Shown here: positions 53,764-63,216 of the stretch, piece by piece
Numbering within the stretch: position 1 is the stretch's first letter
Layout of the letters: each line of letters begins with the position of its first letter
Assembly: GCF_900635155.1 (NCBI RefSeq)
Contig: NZ_LR134002.1
Location: 1,612,001-1,676,000 of the forward strand
Reading direction: 5' to 3'
DNA length: 64,000 nt
DNA from: Streptococcus sanguinis
GTDB lineage: Bacteria; Bacillota; Bacilli; Lactobacillales; Streptococcaceae
The notes under the pieces: model-generated
Databases searched by the model: none
The model's input: only the letters and a program-made list of their open reading frames with translations
Told to the model about the DNA's origin: nothing
Program-made: the position numbers and the translations under genes

Positions 53764-54882
53764 TTATCTCCTTCCTATGGGAAGATACTCCAAACCTTGA
53801 GCACCAATATAGTTAGAACGCGGCCGAATCAGCTTATTGTTCTTGCGCTGTTCCTGAATATGGGCAATCCAGCCAGCCACCCGACTCATAGCAAAAATCA
53901 GGGTGTAAATACTGCTGTCAATGCCCAATACATGGTAAACCGTAGCCGAATAGAAATCGACATTCGGTATCAGGTGCTTGGTATGCTTCATATAGGCTTC
54001 AATTTCCTCTGAAAGCTGATACCAGACCTCGTCCTTGGTTCCCTGTGTCAAGTCCTTAGCCATTTGACGCAGGTATTTTTCACGCGGATCTTGAGTCTTG
54101 TAAACTCGATGACCAAAGCCCATAATCTTCTCATGAGAGGCCAACTTGCGGTCTAGGTTGGCCTGGCAATCCCCTTCCTCTCTGATCTCTTTCAGCATAT
54201 CAAAGACACATTCATTAGCACCGCCATGAAGGGAGCCCTTGAGTGCTCCAACTGCTGCTGTCACGCAGGAATAAATATCAGTCAAGGTTGAGGCGCAGAC
54301 TCGAGCCGCAAAGGTTGAAGCATTGAGTTCATGGTCGGCATGGAGCACCAAGGCACAGTTGAAAGCTTTGACTTCAAGCTCACTCGCCTCTTTCCCTTTG
54401 AGCATATAGAGGAAATTAGCCGCGAATCCCAAATCATCTCTAGGCTCTATTGGAGTCTGACCCGACCTCAGTCTGGCAAAAGCCGCAATAATGGTCGGCA
54501 TCTTTGCCATAAGCTGGATGCTCTGCTCATAGGTCGCTTCTAGAGACGCTTCCTCAGCATGGACATTATAAACACCCAAAAGACTGACCGTTGAGCGCAA
54601 GACACTCATGGGATGAAGGTGCTTGCGGGACTGGATGAGAATACACTGCTCCACCGCATCGCTAATGGCATAATTAGCTCGCAAATCTTCTTCAAAATGC
54701 TTGAGCTCAATCTGAGTCGGCAAATGCAAATGCCACAGCAGATAAATTACCTCTTCAAAACTTGCATGGTGCTCTACTAATTCAGAAATATTGTAGCCCG
54801 CATAAGACAAAGAATCATCCACAATCTGGCTAATTCTGGTATCACAGGCAATGGTATCTTTCAAACCGTCCGTCCGACTCAT
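53764..54882 (-). CDS. citZ: Citrate synthase
   Basis: 372 residues from ATG 54882, which has GGAGG 7 nt upstream; a GTG two codons earlier is too close to it. Motifs: [18 protein letters not shown] (His), [13 protein letters not shown] (His), and [14 protein letters not shown] (Asp). Joins acetyl-CoA to oxaloacetate. Middle gene of the operon, 2 nt after the acnA stop. Confidence 0.95.
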   Translation of the reverse strand: MSRTDGLKDTIACDTRISQIVDDSLSYAGYNISELVEHHASFEEVIYLLWHLHLPTQIELKHFEEDLRANYAISDAVEQCILIQSRKHLHPMSVLRSTVSLLGVYNVHAEEASLEATYEQSIQLMAKMPTIIAAFARLRSGQTPIEPRDDLGFAANFLYMLKGKEASELEVKAFNCALVLHADHELNASTFAARVCASTLTDIYSCVTAAVGALKGSLHGGANECVFDMLKEIREEGDCQANLDRKLASHEKIMGFGHRVYKTQDPREKYLRQMAKDLTQGTKDEVWYQLSEEIEAYMKHTKHLIPNVDFYSATVYHVLGIDSSIYTLIFAMSRVAGWIAHIQEQRKNNKLIRPRSNYIGAQGLEYLPIGRR

Positions 54883-54884
54883 GC

Positions 54885-57548
54885 TCACACCTCCTCTAAT
54901 TTCTTTCTAACGACCATGGGTAAAATTCCTCCATTTTCGTAGTAACGGATATCCGCCTCTGCATCAAAACGCAGCCGAGCTTTAAAAGCTATTTCTTCAG
55001 CACCTTTTCGAGCTACTACATCAACTAGCTGACCAACTTGCGGGTCCTGTGGCAGATTGATGTCGAAAGTCTCTTTGCCTGTTAAACCCAGACTAGCCGC
55101 ATTTTCACCCTCTAGATACTGCAGAGGAAGAATACCCATCATGACCAGATTAGACCGGTGGATACGCTCAAAACTCTCTGCCAGCACCACCTTGACACCC
55201 AAAAGATTTGCTCCCTTAGCTGCCCAATCACGGCTGGACCCCATACCATAGTCTTTGCCAGCTAGGACAATGGTATCAATTTGCTCTTCCTTGTAGCGCA
55301 TGGCCGCCTCATAAATAGACAGCAACTCTCCTTTATAATCTGTGTAACCACCAATTTTCCCATCCGCCAATTCATTTTTAATCCGAATATTGGCAAAAGT
55401 CCCCCGCATCATGACCTCATGATTCCCCCGACGGCTGCCATAGGAATTAAACTCTTGGTAATCCACTCCGTGCTCCATTAAATAGGAAGCTGCTGGGCTG
55501 TTTCTGGCAATATTTCCTGCTGGGGAGATATGGTCTGTCGTGACCGTATCCCCAAATTTTGCCAGCACAGCAAGATTTTTCAGTGGCTGAATGGCTAAAT
55601 CATCAGCCAAGCCATCAAAGTAAGGTGGATTTTGAATATAGGTCGAAGCCTGGTTCCACTGATAATTTTGAGAAGAGGCTGTCGGAATCTGATTCCATTT
55701 TTCATTATCGTCAAACACATGGGCATATTCTTTTTCAAAAAGCTGGTGCGTCACATATTTTTGAACATAGTCTGCAACCAAGTCGTGCTCCGGCATCAAA
55801 TCCATCAAATAAACTGGCTGCCCCTTTTGATCATAACCCAAGGGCTCACTGGTCAGATCAATATTGGTATTTCCAGCCAGAGCATAGGCGACCACCAAGG
55901 GCGGACTAGCTAGGAAATTAGCCTTGACTAATGGATTAATCCGTCCTTCAAAATTCCGATTTCCTGAAAGAACAGCACTAGCTACCAAGTCAGTATCCGT
56001 AATCGCCTGAGCCACTTCCGGTCGGAGATCGCCTGAATTTCCAATACAAGTAGTGCAGCCATAGCCAACAAGATTGAAACCAAGCTGATCCAGATAGGTC
56101 TGAAGACCGCTCTTCTTGAGATAGCCTGTGACCACCTTGCTGCCAGGAGCCAAAGAAGTCTTGACAGTCTTTGAAACCCGTAAGCCTTTTTCTACTGCTT
56201 TCTTGGCCAAAAGCCCCGCCGCCATCAGGACATAGGGATTAGATGTATTGGTACAGCTAGTAATGGCCGCGATAGCCACATGACCGGTCTTAATCGTCTC
56301 CTCGTGGTCAGAAAATTGGACCACTGCAGACTTTTCCAGCTCGCTCTCATCTAATCCAAAGCCTCGGACCCCCGCTTCCCTGACTAGACTAGCTTGAAAT
56401 TCTTCTTTAGCAGCTGTTAGTTCAATCAAATCTTGGGGCCGCTTGGGTCCTGAGATGCTCGGCACAATGCTGGACAAATCAATTTCGACTACCTTGGTAT
56501 AGTTCGGCTCAACCTTTTCATTATAGAAGAGGTGATTTTTTTGAGCATAGAGACGGGTCAGCTCGATATGATCTTCTGATCGATTAGTCAGGCGCATATA
56601 ATTGAGCGTTTCCTCATCTATCGGAAAATAACCACAGGTAGCTCCGTATTCTGGAGCCATATTAGCCACCGTTGCTCGGTCAGCCAGACTTAGATTAGAC
56701 AAACCAGGCCCAAAGAACTCGACAAATTTACCAACAACATTTTCCTGCCGCAAGATTTGCGTGACCTTTAAAGCCAAATCCGTCGCTGTCGCAATCTTAG
56801 GCAGCTTGCCCAAGAGACGAACACCAATCACCTCAGGAACTGGGAAATAAGAAGCCTCACCTAGCATGGCAGCCTCAGCCTCAATCCCACCGACTCCCCA
56901 GCCCAGAACACCGATCCCATTAATCATGGTCGTATGACTGTCCGTTCCAAACATGCTGTCCGGATAGAGTTGGCCATCCTTTTCAATGATGACATCACTG
57001 AGAAACTCGATATTGACCTGATGGATAATTCCTGTAGCCGGAGGAACTGCCCGATAATTATCAAATGATTTTTCTGCCCACTTGAGAAATTCGTAGCGCT
57101 CATTATTGCGGACAAATTCCTGGGTCATATTGGCCTCTAGAGCTGTGTCACAGCCATAAAAGTCCACCTGAACACTGTGATCAATAACTAAATCAACCGG
57201 AATTTCTGGATTAATCAGATCCGCCCGACCACCCTGACCGACAATGGCATCGCGCATACTAGCCAAATCTACTACGACAGGAACACCCGTAAAATCCTGG
57301 AGAATAACTCGGCTTGGTTTAAAAGGAACTTCTCCACTTGGTGATTTAGCTTGATAATGCATCAAAGACCTAATGTTATCTTTTGTTACGTCAATACCAT
57401 CTTCCTTACGAAGAACACTTTCTAATAATATGCGAATAGAATAAGGAAGTCCTTCTATATCTCCTCCTAGTAGAGCTGAAGCTTTCCCAAGTTCTGTGTA
57501 TTGGTATATTTTGCCTTTATAATTTAAATCGCTTAGGTATTCTGCCAT
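54885..57548 (-). CDS. acnA: Aconitate hydratase
   Basis: 887 residues. Iron-sulfur cysteines are in [11 protein letters not shown] (about 433) and [12 protein letters not shown] (about 499). Other conserved parts are [22 protein letters not shown] and [14 protein letters not shown] near the end. ATG 57548 ([13 protein letters not shown]) has GAGGGG; five codons upstream are dropped. First gene of acnA-citZ-icd. Confidence 0.96.
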   Translation of the reverse strand: MAEYLSDLNYKGKIYQYTELGKASALLGGDIEGLPYSIRILLESVLRKEDGIDVTKDNIRSLMHYQAKSPSGEVPFKPSRVILQDFTGVPVVVDLASMRDAIVGQGGRADLINPEIPVDLVIDHSVQVDFYGCDTALEANMTQEFVRNNERYEFLKWAEKSFDNYRAVPPATGIIHQVNIEFLSDVIIEKDGQLYPDSMFGTDSHTTMINGIGVLGWGVGGIEAEAAMLGEASYFPVPEVIGVRLLGKLPKIATATDLALKVTQILRQENVVGKFVEFFGPGLSNLSLADRATVANMAPEYGATCGYFPIDEETLNYMRLTNRSEDHIELTRLYAQKNHLFYNEKVEPNYTKVVEIDLSSIVPSISGPKRPQDLIELTAAKEEFQASLVREAGVRGFGLDESELEKSAVVQFSDHEETIKTGHVAIAAITSCTNTSNPYVLMAAGLLAKKAVEKGLRVSKTVKTSLAPGSKVVTGYLKKSGLQTYLDQLGFNLVGYGCTTCIGNSGDLRPEVAQAITDTDLVASAVLSGNRNFEGRINPLVKANFLASPPLVVAYALAGNTNIDLTSEPLGYDQKGQPVYLMDLMPEHDLVADYVQKYVTHQLFEKEYAHVFDDNEKWNQIPTASSQNYQWNQASTYIQNPPYFDGLADDLAIQPLKNLAVLAKFGDTVTTDHISPAGNIARNSPAASYLMEHGVDYQEFNSYGSRRGNHEVMMRGTFANIRIKNELADGKIGGYTDYKGELLSIYEAAMRYKEEQIDTIVLAGKDYGMGSSRDWAAKGANLLGVKVVLAESFERIHRSNLVMMGILPLQYLEGENAASLGLTGKETFDINLPQDPQVGQLVDVVARKGAEEIAFKARLRFDAEADIRYYENGGILPMVVRKKLEEV

Positions 57549-57582
57549 ATTTCTACCCCTCACTTATTTTAAATTGTTTTAT

Positions 57583-57649
57583 ATTATACTTTATTATGAA
57601 ATTTTATGCAATAAAAATTATAATTTTTATGTTATATTTTATAACATAA
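57583..57649 (-). promoter_or_regulatory. acnA promoter with upstream palindrome
   Basis: TTGCAT (57606-57611), 17 nt, TATAAT (57583-57588). A perfect 10-bp-arm palindrome with 3-nt centre, TTATGTTATA-N3-TATAACATAA (57627-57649), sits 15 bp upstream of the -35. It suggests a dimeric regulator, possibly CcpC-like or nitrogen/glutamate-linked. Confidence 0.7.
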
Positions 57650-57708
57650 AATAACAGTTTTTTAAATATAGGCAAACTGTACTAATGATTATTTTTCCCA
57701 AGCACGAA

Positions 57709-57735
57709 AAAACAAGCACCATTCTCGGTACTTGT
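57709..57735 (-). terminator. corA terminator
   Basis: ACAAGtACC/GGTgCTTGT hairpin followed by TTTTTT on the minus strand. Confidence 0.85.
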
Positions 57736-57759
57736 TATAGTAAAAATAATTTCAAATTC

Positions 57760-58668
57760 TTACTTCTTATTGGCCAGCCATTTAAGAAGCTTAGTCAGGA
57801 GTCCCCAGATGATTAGACTAATAACAACAATATAAATCCAGGCATTTTTATCATTAGACAAAGGCAGAGGAACATTCATACCAAAGAAACCAGTGATAAC
57901 TGCAAGCACTGCCAGAAGGACCGAAATAATGGTCAAAACCGTCAAATTATCATTCAGATTGTTGTTCAGGATGTTATTGTAGGAGCCAGAAAGCTGGCTG
58001 AGAACTTGAGCAATCAGATCAGTCATCGAAACGAGCTGACGAGCTTCAATCATGGCATCCTCAAACTGCTCGGTTTCTAACTCATCAAAACGGCGGTAAA
58101 TGCCGTGGCTTTTGATATGTTCTAGGAGCATATGATTCTGCTTTGCAGCTGCAAGCAGGTAGACCATAGATGTTTCCAAGTCGGACAGAGCAAAAAGATG
58201 CTTTTTGGTAGTTGTCTGACGCAGGAGAGCATTAATCTCATCCTTGCGCTTGTCCATCCGCTCAACGACTGGATAGTAAGAATTGGAGACCAACTCCAGA
58301 CTAGCGAAGAGAAACTTATAGACCGATACTGGCTCATGATGCTCGGTATAGGCTTTCATCATGTCCACAACATAGGCATTGTCTTGGTTACTAATAGTGA
58401 TGAGCCGCCTCTGCTGCACCACAAAGGTCATGGGAATCGTCTCATAATGTTCCTTATCTGTCGCTAGATTAAGGACATTGTAGATAAAGACAACTGTTCC
58501 ATTCTCACGATTGTAGTCCATGTGAGCCCGCTCGTTCTTATCGAGTGCATACTCGATGGTCTCTTTATCAATTTCATAATCCTGATAAATCCGGGCATTC
58601 TTTTTGAAACTATCTGAGTCAATGTTGATCCAGACAGATTGATCTTTTAATTTTCTTTCCAGAAACAT
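57760..58668 (-). CDS. corA: CorA-family divalent metal transporter
   Basis: 302 residues. Long cytoplasmic helical part, then two C-terminal helices with GFFGMNVPLPLSN (the GMN signature) between them. Probable magnesium channel. ATG 58668 has AAAGGAG. Single gene. Confidence 0.9.
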   Translation of the reverse strand: MFLERKLKDQSVWINIDSDSFKKNARIYQDYEIDKETIEYALDKNERAHMDYNRENGTVVFIYNVLNLATDKEHYETIPMTFVVQQRRLITISNQDNAYVVDMMKAYTEHHEPVSVYKFLFASLELVSNSYYPVVERMDKRKDEINALLRQTTTKKHLFALSDLETSMVYLLAAAKQNHMLLEHIKSHGIYRRFDELETEQFEDAMIEARQLVSMTDLIAQVLSQLSGSYNNILNNNLNDNLTVLTIISVLLAVLAVITGFFGMNVPLPLSNDKNAWIYIVVISLIIWGLLTKLLKWLANKK

Positions 58669-58753
58669 GGAGCTCCTTTCTATGAGGTAGAATGATTCTC
58701 TAATAAACTAGCACCAAACTTCATAAACTCTTCCTGCAAGTAAATATGCGATG

Positions 58754-59000
58754 TCGAAGCACAAAACCAATCAAATTAACTACTTCGCCTGATGAAATTA
58801 GTCAAGTAGCTAGCAAGGGTCCAACAGAGCTCAGCGTTAATAACTTTAGTTTGTTATACAATCATAACAATCCCATTCACTACGACACGAAGAGGCGAAA
58901 ACGATTATTTTTTCGCCGATGAGTTAGTAAGGCAGTTAGCTAGTCCGTACAATAGCGGCTAGCGTCCAACGATTAGGAACTTTAGTTCCAATTGTTGGTA
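58754..59000. repeat. Two diverged copies of an intergenic repeat
   Basis: Copy 1 is about 58754-58858, copy 2 about 58883-59000. Both have TTCGCC(T)GATGA, TTAGT, AG(T)TAGCTAG, TCCAAC and AACTTTAGTT in the same order, with a period of about 129. Copy 2 ends in a CCAAC...GTTGG hairpin beside the prfC stop without a T run. No gene is seen in this 337-base gap. Confidence 0.65.
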
Positions 59001-59005
59001 CTGAG

Positions 59006-60550
59006 TTACATCTTCTCTTCCAATTTAACATCCGGATACTTGTCCGCGAACCAGCGTAGGGCGAAGTCATTCTCAAAGAGGAAGACAGGCTGGTCAAAGC
59101 GGTCTTTGGCTAGGATATTACGGCTAGAAGACATACGCTCGTCCAGGTCATCTGGCGAAATCCAACGGACGGTCTTTTTGCCCATAGGATTCATAACCAC
59201 TTCAGCATTGTATTCATTTTCCATACGGTGCTTGAAGACCTCAAACTGGAGCTGACCAACAGCCCCCAGCATGTACTCACCAGTCTGGTAATTAGTATAC
59301 AGCTGAATAGCTCCCTCTTGCACCAGCTGCTCAATGCCCTTATGGAAGGACTTTTGCTTCATAACATTCTTGGCCGAAACCTTCATGAAAATCTCTGGAG
59401 TAAAGGTTGGCAGAGGCTCAAATTCAAATTTATTTTTTCCAACGGTCAGGGTATCACCGACCTGATAAGTCCCAGTATCGTAAACCCCGATAATATCTCC
59501 AGCCACGGCATTGGTCACATTTTCCCGACTTTCAGCCATAAACTGAGTGACATTAGACAGTTTGGCAGACTTACCTGTGCGAGGCAGGTTAACACTCATG
59601 CCACGCTCAAACTCACCGGACACAATACGGACAAAGGCGATACGGTCTCGGTGGCGCGGGTCCATATTGGCCTGAATTTTAAAGACAAAGCCTGAAAAAT
59701 CTGGGCTGAGTGGCTCAACTACCTCGCCATCTGTCTTCTTATGGCCATGCGGTTCTGGGGCAAACTTGAGGAAGGTTTCCAGAAAAGTCTGGACGCCAAA
59801 GTTGGTCAGGGCTGAACCAAAGAAAATAGGAGTCAGCTTACCGTCCAAAATGGCTTCTTCTGAAAATTCATTCCCAGCTTCACTCAAGAGTTCAATATCT
59901 TCCTTGACCTGCTCATAGAAAGGATTGGAAGCAAAAAGCTGGTCGCCTTCTGCCAGAGTTGCAAAGCGCTCCTCACCCTTATAAAGTTCCAGACGCTCAT
60001 TGTAGAGGTCATAAAGACCTTCAAAGCTCTTCCCCATGCCAATCGGCCAATTCATCGGGTAGCTAGCAATGCCCAAAATCTCTTCCAGTTCTTCCAACAA
60101 ATCTAAAGGCTCGCGACCATCACGGTCCAGCTTATTCATAAAGGTAAAGACTGGAATATTCCGGTGCTTGACAACCTCAAAGAGCTTCTTGGTCTGAGCC
60201 TCAATACCCTTGGCCGAGTCAATAACCATGACCGCAGCATCCACTGCCATCAAGGTCCGGTAAGTATCTTCGGAGAAGTCCTCGTGCCCTGGCGTATCCA
60301 GGATATTGACCCGCTTGCCATCGTAGTCAAACTGCATGACAGAGGAAGTCACTGAAATCCCCCGCTGCTTCTCAATATCCATCCAGTCCGACTTGGCAAA
60401 GTTACCAGTTTTTTTCCCCTTGACTGTCCCAGCCTCACGAATCTCGCCCCCGAAGTAGAGCAACTGCTCTGTGATGGTCGTTTTCCCCGCGTCCGGGTGG
60501 GAGATAATGGCAAAGGTCCGGCGTTTCTTAATTTCTTCTTGTAAAGTCAT
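59006..60550 (-). CDS. prfC: Peptide chain release factor 3
   Basis: 514 residues. GTPase with [17 protein letters not shown] (G1), [14 protein letters not shown] (G3) and [13 protein letters not shown] (G4), then EF-G-like domains. Releases RF1/RF2 from the ribosome. Single gene with a short leader. Confidence 0.95.
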   Translation of the reverse strand: MTLQEEIKKRRTFAIISHPDAGKTTITEQLLYFGGEIREAGTVKGKKTGNFAKSDWMDIEKQRGISVTSSVMQFDYDGKRVNILDTPGHEDFSEDTYRTLMAVDAAVMVIDSAKGIEAQTKKLFEVVKHRNIPVFTFMNKLDRDGREPLDLLEELEEILGIASYPMNWPIGMGKSFEGLYDLYNERLELYKGEERFATLAEGDQLFASNPFYEQVKEDIELLSEAGNEFSEEAILDGKLTPIFFGSALTNFGVQTFLETFLKFAPEPHGHKKTDGEVVEPLSPDFSGFVFKIQANMDPRHRDRIAFVRIVSGEFERGMSVNLPRTGKSAKLSNVTQFMAESRENVTNAVAGDIIGVYDTGTYQVGDTLTVGKNKFEFEPLPTFTPEIFMKVSAKNVMKQKSFHKGIEQLVQEGAIQLYTNYQTGEYMLGAVGQLQFEVFKHRMENEYNAEVVMNPMGKKTVRWISPDDLDERMSSSRNILAKDRFDQPVFLFENDFALRWFADKYPDVKLEEKM

Positions 60551-60685
60551 CTTCTTCTCTTTCTTTCATTTAGGATAATGGTGAATGTTAGTAGAACTTT
60601 TTTTATTTTACATCGGAGTATTTCAATCCTTTCAACCTACCTATTATAGCGGATTTAGAGCTTTTTTTCAATTATCTTAGAAAGA

Positions 60686-60710
60686 TAAAAAATCGCCCTT
60701 CCGAGCGATT
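60686..60710 (-). terminator. Terminator after the decayed small gene
   Basis: AATCGC/GCGATT-type hairpin followed by TTTTTT on the minus strand. A terminator here with no intact gene before it supports the pseudogene call. Confidence 0.8.
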
Positions 60711-60738
60711 CTATTCTCCTATGTCAATAAAATTTCCT

Positions 60739-60952
60739 TTAAAATCTGACAATGACACTGTTAAGGAGGAAAATTGCAAAGATGAAAATTGAAATCAGTA
60801 AATAGAGCAGGCGTTTTTTCTGGTTTCCAGTTCTTCTTTCTCTTCAGCTGTCATGGAAAAAATGGCTTTATTCCGTTTCAAGAGATAGAGGTTCAAGCCT
60901 TCTCCCCTTTGTCCGCCCGCCTTAAGAAAGCCCAAAATTTGGGGTGTTTTAT
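60739..60952 (-). pseudogene. Decayed small membrane-protein gene, about 71 codons originally
   Basis: Reading the minus strand, three frame segments join: (M)KHPKFWAFLRRADKGE from an ATA at the normal start, then LNLYLLKRNKAIFSMTAEEKEEL, then RLLYLLISIFIFAIFLLN and NSVIVRF. Two single-base deletions (at about 60898-60904, in GGGGAGAAGG, and at about 60811-60816, in an A run) and an ATG-to-ATA start change explain all breaks; adding two bases gives exactly 72 codons. A terminator follows. Upstream of it, 60953-61050 holds nothing else that I recognise. Confidence 0.65.
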
Positions 60953-61053
60953 TCCGTCAACAGAAGCGTCTAGTTGAACTAGCTTAAAGATTTGATAGAC
61001 AAACCGTCCATTTGTTACTAGAAGCAAAGCAAGTCATAATTAAGCTTTCTAAT

Positions 61054-61083
61054 TAAAAAAACCTGCCACATTAACTTGACAGG
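61054..61083 (-). terminator. Terminator after YwaF-like gene 1
   Basis: CCTGtCA/TGgCAGG hairpin followed by seven T's on the minus strand. Confidence 0.85.
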
Positions 61084-61103
61084 ACTTGTAAACTTGAGAT
61101 GAA

Positions 61104-61790
61104 TTAACTTCGGACCAGACTTAACTGCTTTTTCCACCGTTTCTTAAACAAGATATCAAAAAGAACCAGTGCCAGAGAAAGGATGACCGACACAAGAAGG
61201 TACTTTATCCATAGAGGGGCATCAGGGATAAAAGGCGGACTTTTTAGCAAACCGTAATTACCTCCTGTCACTTGGTTAACGCCGACTAGGAAAAGATTGA
61301 GGCCAAAGGTGTAAGCTACAATCATGTATTTCTTGAGCAGGCTCTTGTCGTAGTGATTCATCAGATAAATCAAGGAATTAACCAAAAGGGCATAGTGGCC
61401 AATCAAGAAAGAAAAGCTGGTAATATGCGGGAAATCATAGGGATCAAAAACTGGGTAGCCCAAGGCAAAGACCGCTCCGCTGGCTCCTAAAAGAGCAAAA
61501 TACTGCTTACTGCGCCATTTGTCTGGCAGAAAGACCACCGCAAACATAGCCAGGCGGCAATGATAAAAAGGTAAGCTATTGGTAAAGGGAATCCGAAAAC
61601 CAAAATACCAGCTATAAAGCATCAGCAGCTGGACAATCTGAATCCACTTAAAAGCCTTGACAAAACGCGGATTATCATGGTATTTGAGCGAGCTCCAAAT
61701 AGACAGCAAGACCAGAGCAATCATCGCAGCATACCATAAAATCGAGATAGGCGGTGCCACCGTTTTTGTCGTTGTTAAAAAGTCTTTCAT
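61104..61790 (-). CDS. YwaF-like (TIGR02206 type) membrane protein 1
   Basis: 228 residues, about seven helices. Motifs: LPFYHCRLAMFAVVFLPDKWRSKQYFALLGASG and PVFDPYDFPHITSFSFLIGHYALL. No known role. Follows its paralogue by 18 nt in one transcript. Confidence 0.8.
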   Translation of the reverse strand: MKDFLTTTKTVAPPISILWYAAMIALVLLSIWSSLKYHDNPRFVKAFKWIQIVQLLMLYSWYFGFRIPFTNSLPFYHCRLAMFAVVFLPDKWRSKQYFALLGASGAVFALGYPVFDPYDFPHITSFSFLIGHYALLVNSLIYLMNHYDKSLLKKYMIVAYTFGLNLFLVGVNQVTGGNYGLLKSPPFIPDAPLWIKYLLVSVILSLALVLFDILFKKRWKKQLSLVRS

Positions 61791-61808
61791 AAATCCTCCA
61801 TGAGATAA

Positions 61809-62495
61809 TTAAGTTAGCGAAACTGTCTTGGTCTGCTCCACGCGCTTAAAAATTTCAGAAACCAAGCAAACTGCTGCACTTAAGACGATTGAGACAAGCA
61901 GATAATTGAGCAAGAGCCCGTGATTGCCAACAAGCGGCGGATCTGTAAGAAATCCATAAGAACCCTTTGTCAACATATTGATAACAAGCAAAAAAGCATT
62001 CATCATAAAGGTCGTCCACACCACTCGCTGCCAGCTCATAGAGAAAGTATGATAATATCTGAAAAGATAAATCAAACAATTTCCCAAGAGCGCTAAATGG
62101 CCAATGATAAAGGACAAAATAGTGATATGGGGAAAAGGGTAGGGATCGAAAATCGGATAAATGAAAGCTACAATCGAGCCAAAAGTCCCCAAAAGTGCAA
62201 AATAAAATTTATACACTGAGCGATTAGGCAGAAACATCAAGGCAAACATAGCCATTCTGCAATGATAAAAAGGCAGACTCTCAGACAAAGGGGCAGCAGT
62301 CAGCATATACCAAGAGTAGAGGCCTATCAGCTGAAAAGCTTGCATCCCAACAAATAACCGCTGGTAAGGCTTCCGATTGTAGTAGCGATAGGAAAGCCAG
62401 ATAATCGCAAAGACCAGCCCCAAAAGAACAAAATACCAAAGTCCCAGTTGAGGCGGTTCGGTTTTATAGGTTGTAAACATATCTCTTATTCCCAT
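61809..62495 (-). CDS. YwaF-like (TIGR02206 type) membrane protein 2
   Basis: 228 residues, same helix order and motifs as the neighbour (LPFYHCRMAMFALMFLPNRS and YPIFDPYPFPHITILSFIIGHLALL). The pair looks like a tandem duplication that has diverged widely. ATG 62495 has AGGAG 8 nt upstream. Confidence 0.8.
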   Translation of the reverse strand: MGIRDMFTTYKTEPPQLGLWYFVLLGLVFAIIWLSYRYYNRKPYQRLFVGMQAFQLIGLYSWYMLTAAPLSESLPFYHCRMAMFALMFLPNRSVYKFYFALLGTFGSIVAFIYPIFDPYPFPHITILSFIIGHLALLGNCLIYLFRYYHTFSMSWQRVVWTTFMMNAFLLVINMLTKGSYGFLTDPPLVGNHGLLLNYLLVSIVLSAAVCLVSEIFKRVEQTKTVSLT

Positions 62496-62604
62496 CTCCT
62501 AGGCTCCTATTCTAATATAAGTTTTGAACAAGGCTGAGTTTGCCTGTTGTTGCAATAATTTCTAGCTTTTCCAGACAAAAAGCATCCCCCAGAAACTTAC
62601 TTCA

Positions 62605-63216
62605 CTAATCCAAATACTGTTCTCTATCTCCTTGATAAATCTCCCAAAGGATTTCCAACTGTTCTTTTGTCGTCCGCTTAGAAGATAATTCTGGTAAAGA
62701 TTGGATATCAAAGAAGGCTAACTCTTCTATTTCTGTATTAGGCTGAAAGTTTCCATCCTCTATCTGACACTCGAAGACCAGTTTAGCATATTGCTTACTC
62801 TGAAATTGAAATTTATTAGTATCAAAAATTGCAAGCAGACGAGAAACTGAAACATTAAATCCCGTTTCTTCTTGGACTTCCTTGACGATATTTTCCTTAG
62901 GAGATAGGCCGACTTCACAAAAGCCGCCAGGTAAAGCCCAAGTTTTCTCATTTTTACCCTTGACTAAACAGACTTTTCCGTCTCGAACCAGTACAGCTCG
63001 GACATCAATCAAAGGAGTGGAATAAAAATCCGTTGGGCGCAACAGCTCTGCCAATTCTTTCCCATCCAAATCTGACCAATCAGCCAGGAGGTGTCCCAAA
63101 AGCTGACGTAGTTCTAAGTAACGCTCTCGATCAAATTCATCACGAGTAAATGCCAGTCCTGTCTCTGTAATAGAAAGGAGACGTTGAATGATTTTTGCAG
63201 TTTCTTTAGTTTCCAT
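62605..63216 (-). CDS. NUDIX hydrolase with N-terminal helical domain
   Basis: 203 residues. An N-terminal helical part (residues 1-65) precedes the NUDIX domain: WALPGGFCEVGLSPKENIVKEVQEETGF. The Glu usually placed after GxxxxG is Leu here (GLS in place of GES), while the essential KEVQEE part is intact. Substrate unknown; ADP-ribose or nucleotide type. Overlaps the murF stop by 11 nt, so translation is coupled. Confidence 0.85.
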   Translation of the reverse strand: METKETAKIIQRLLSITETGLAFTRDEFDRERYLELRQLLGHLLADWSDLDGKELAELLRPTDFYSTPLIDVRAVLVRDGKVCLVKGKNEKTWALPGGFCEVGLSPKENIVKEVQEETGFNVSVSRLLAIFDTNKFQFQSKQYAKLVFECQIEDGNFQPNTEIEELAFFDIQSLPELSSKRTTKEQLEILWEIYQGDREQYLD

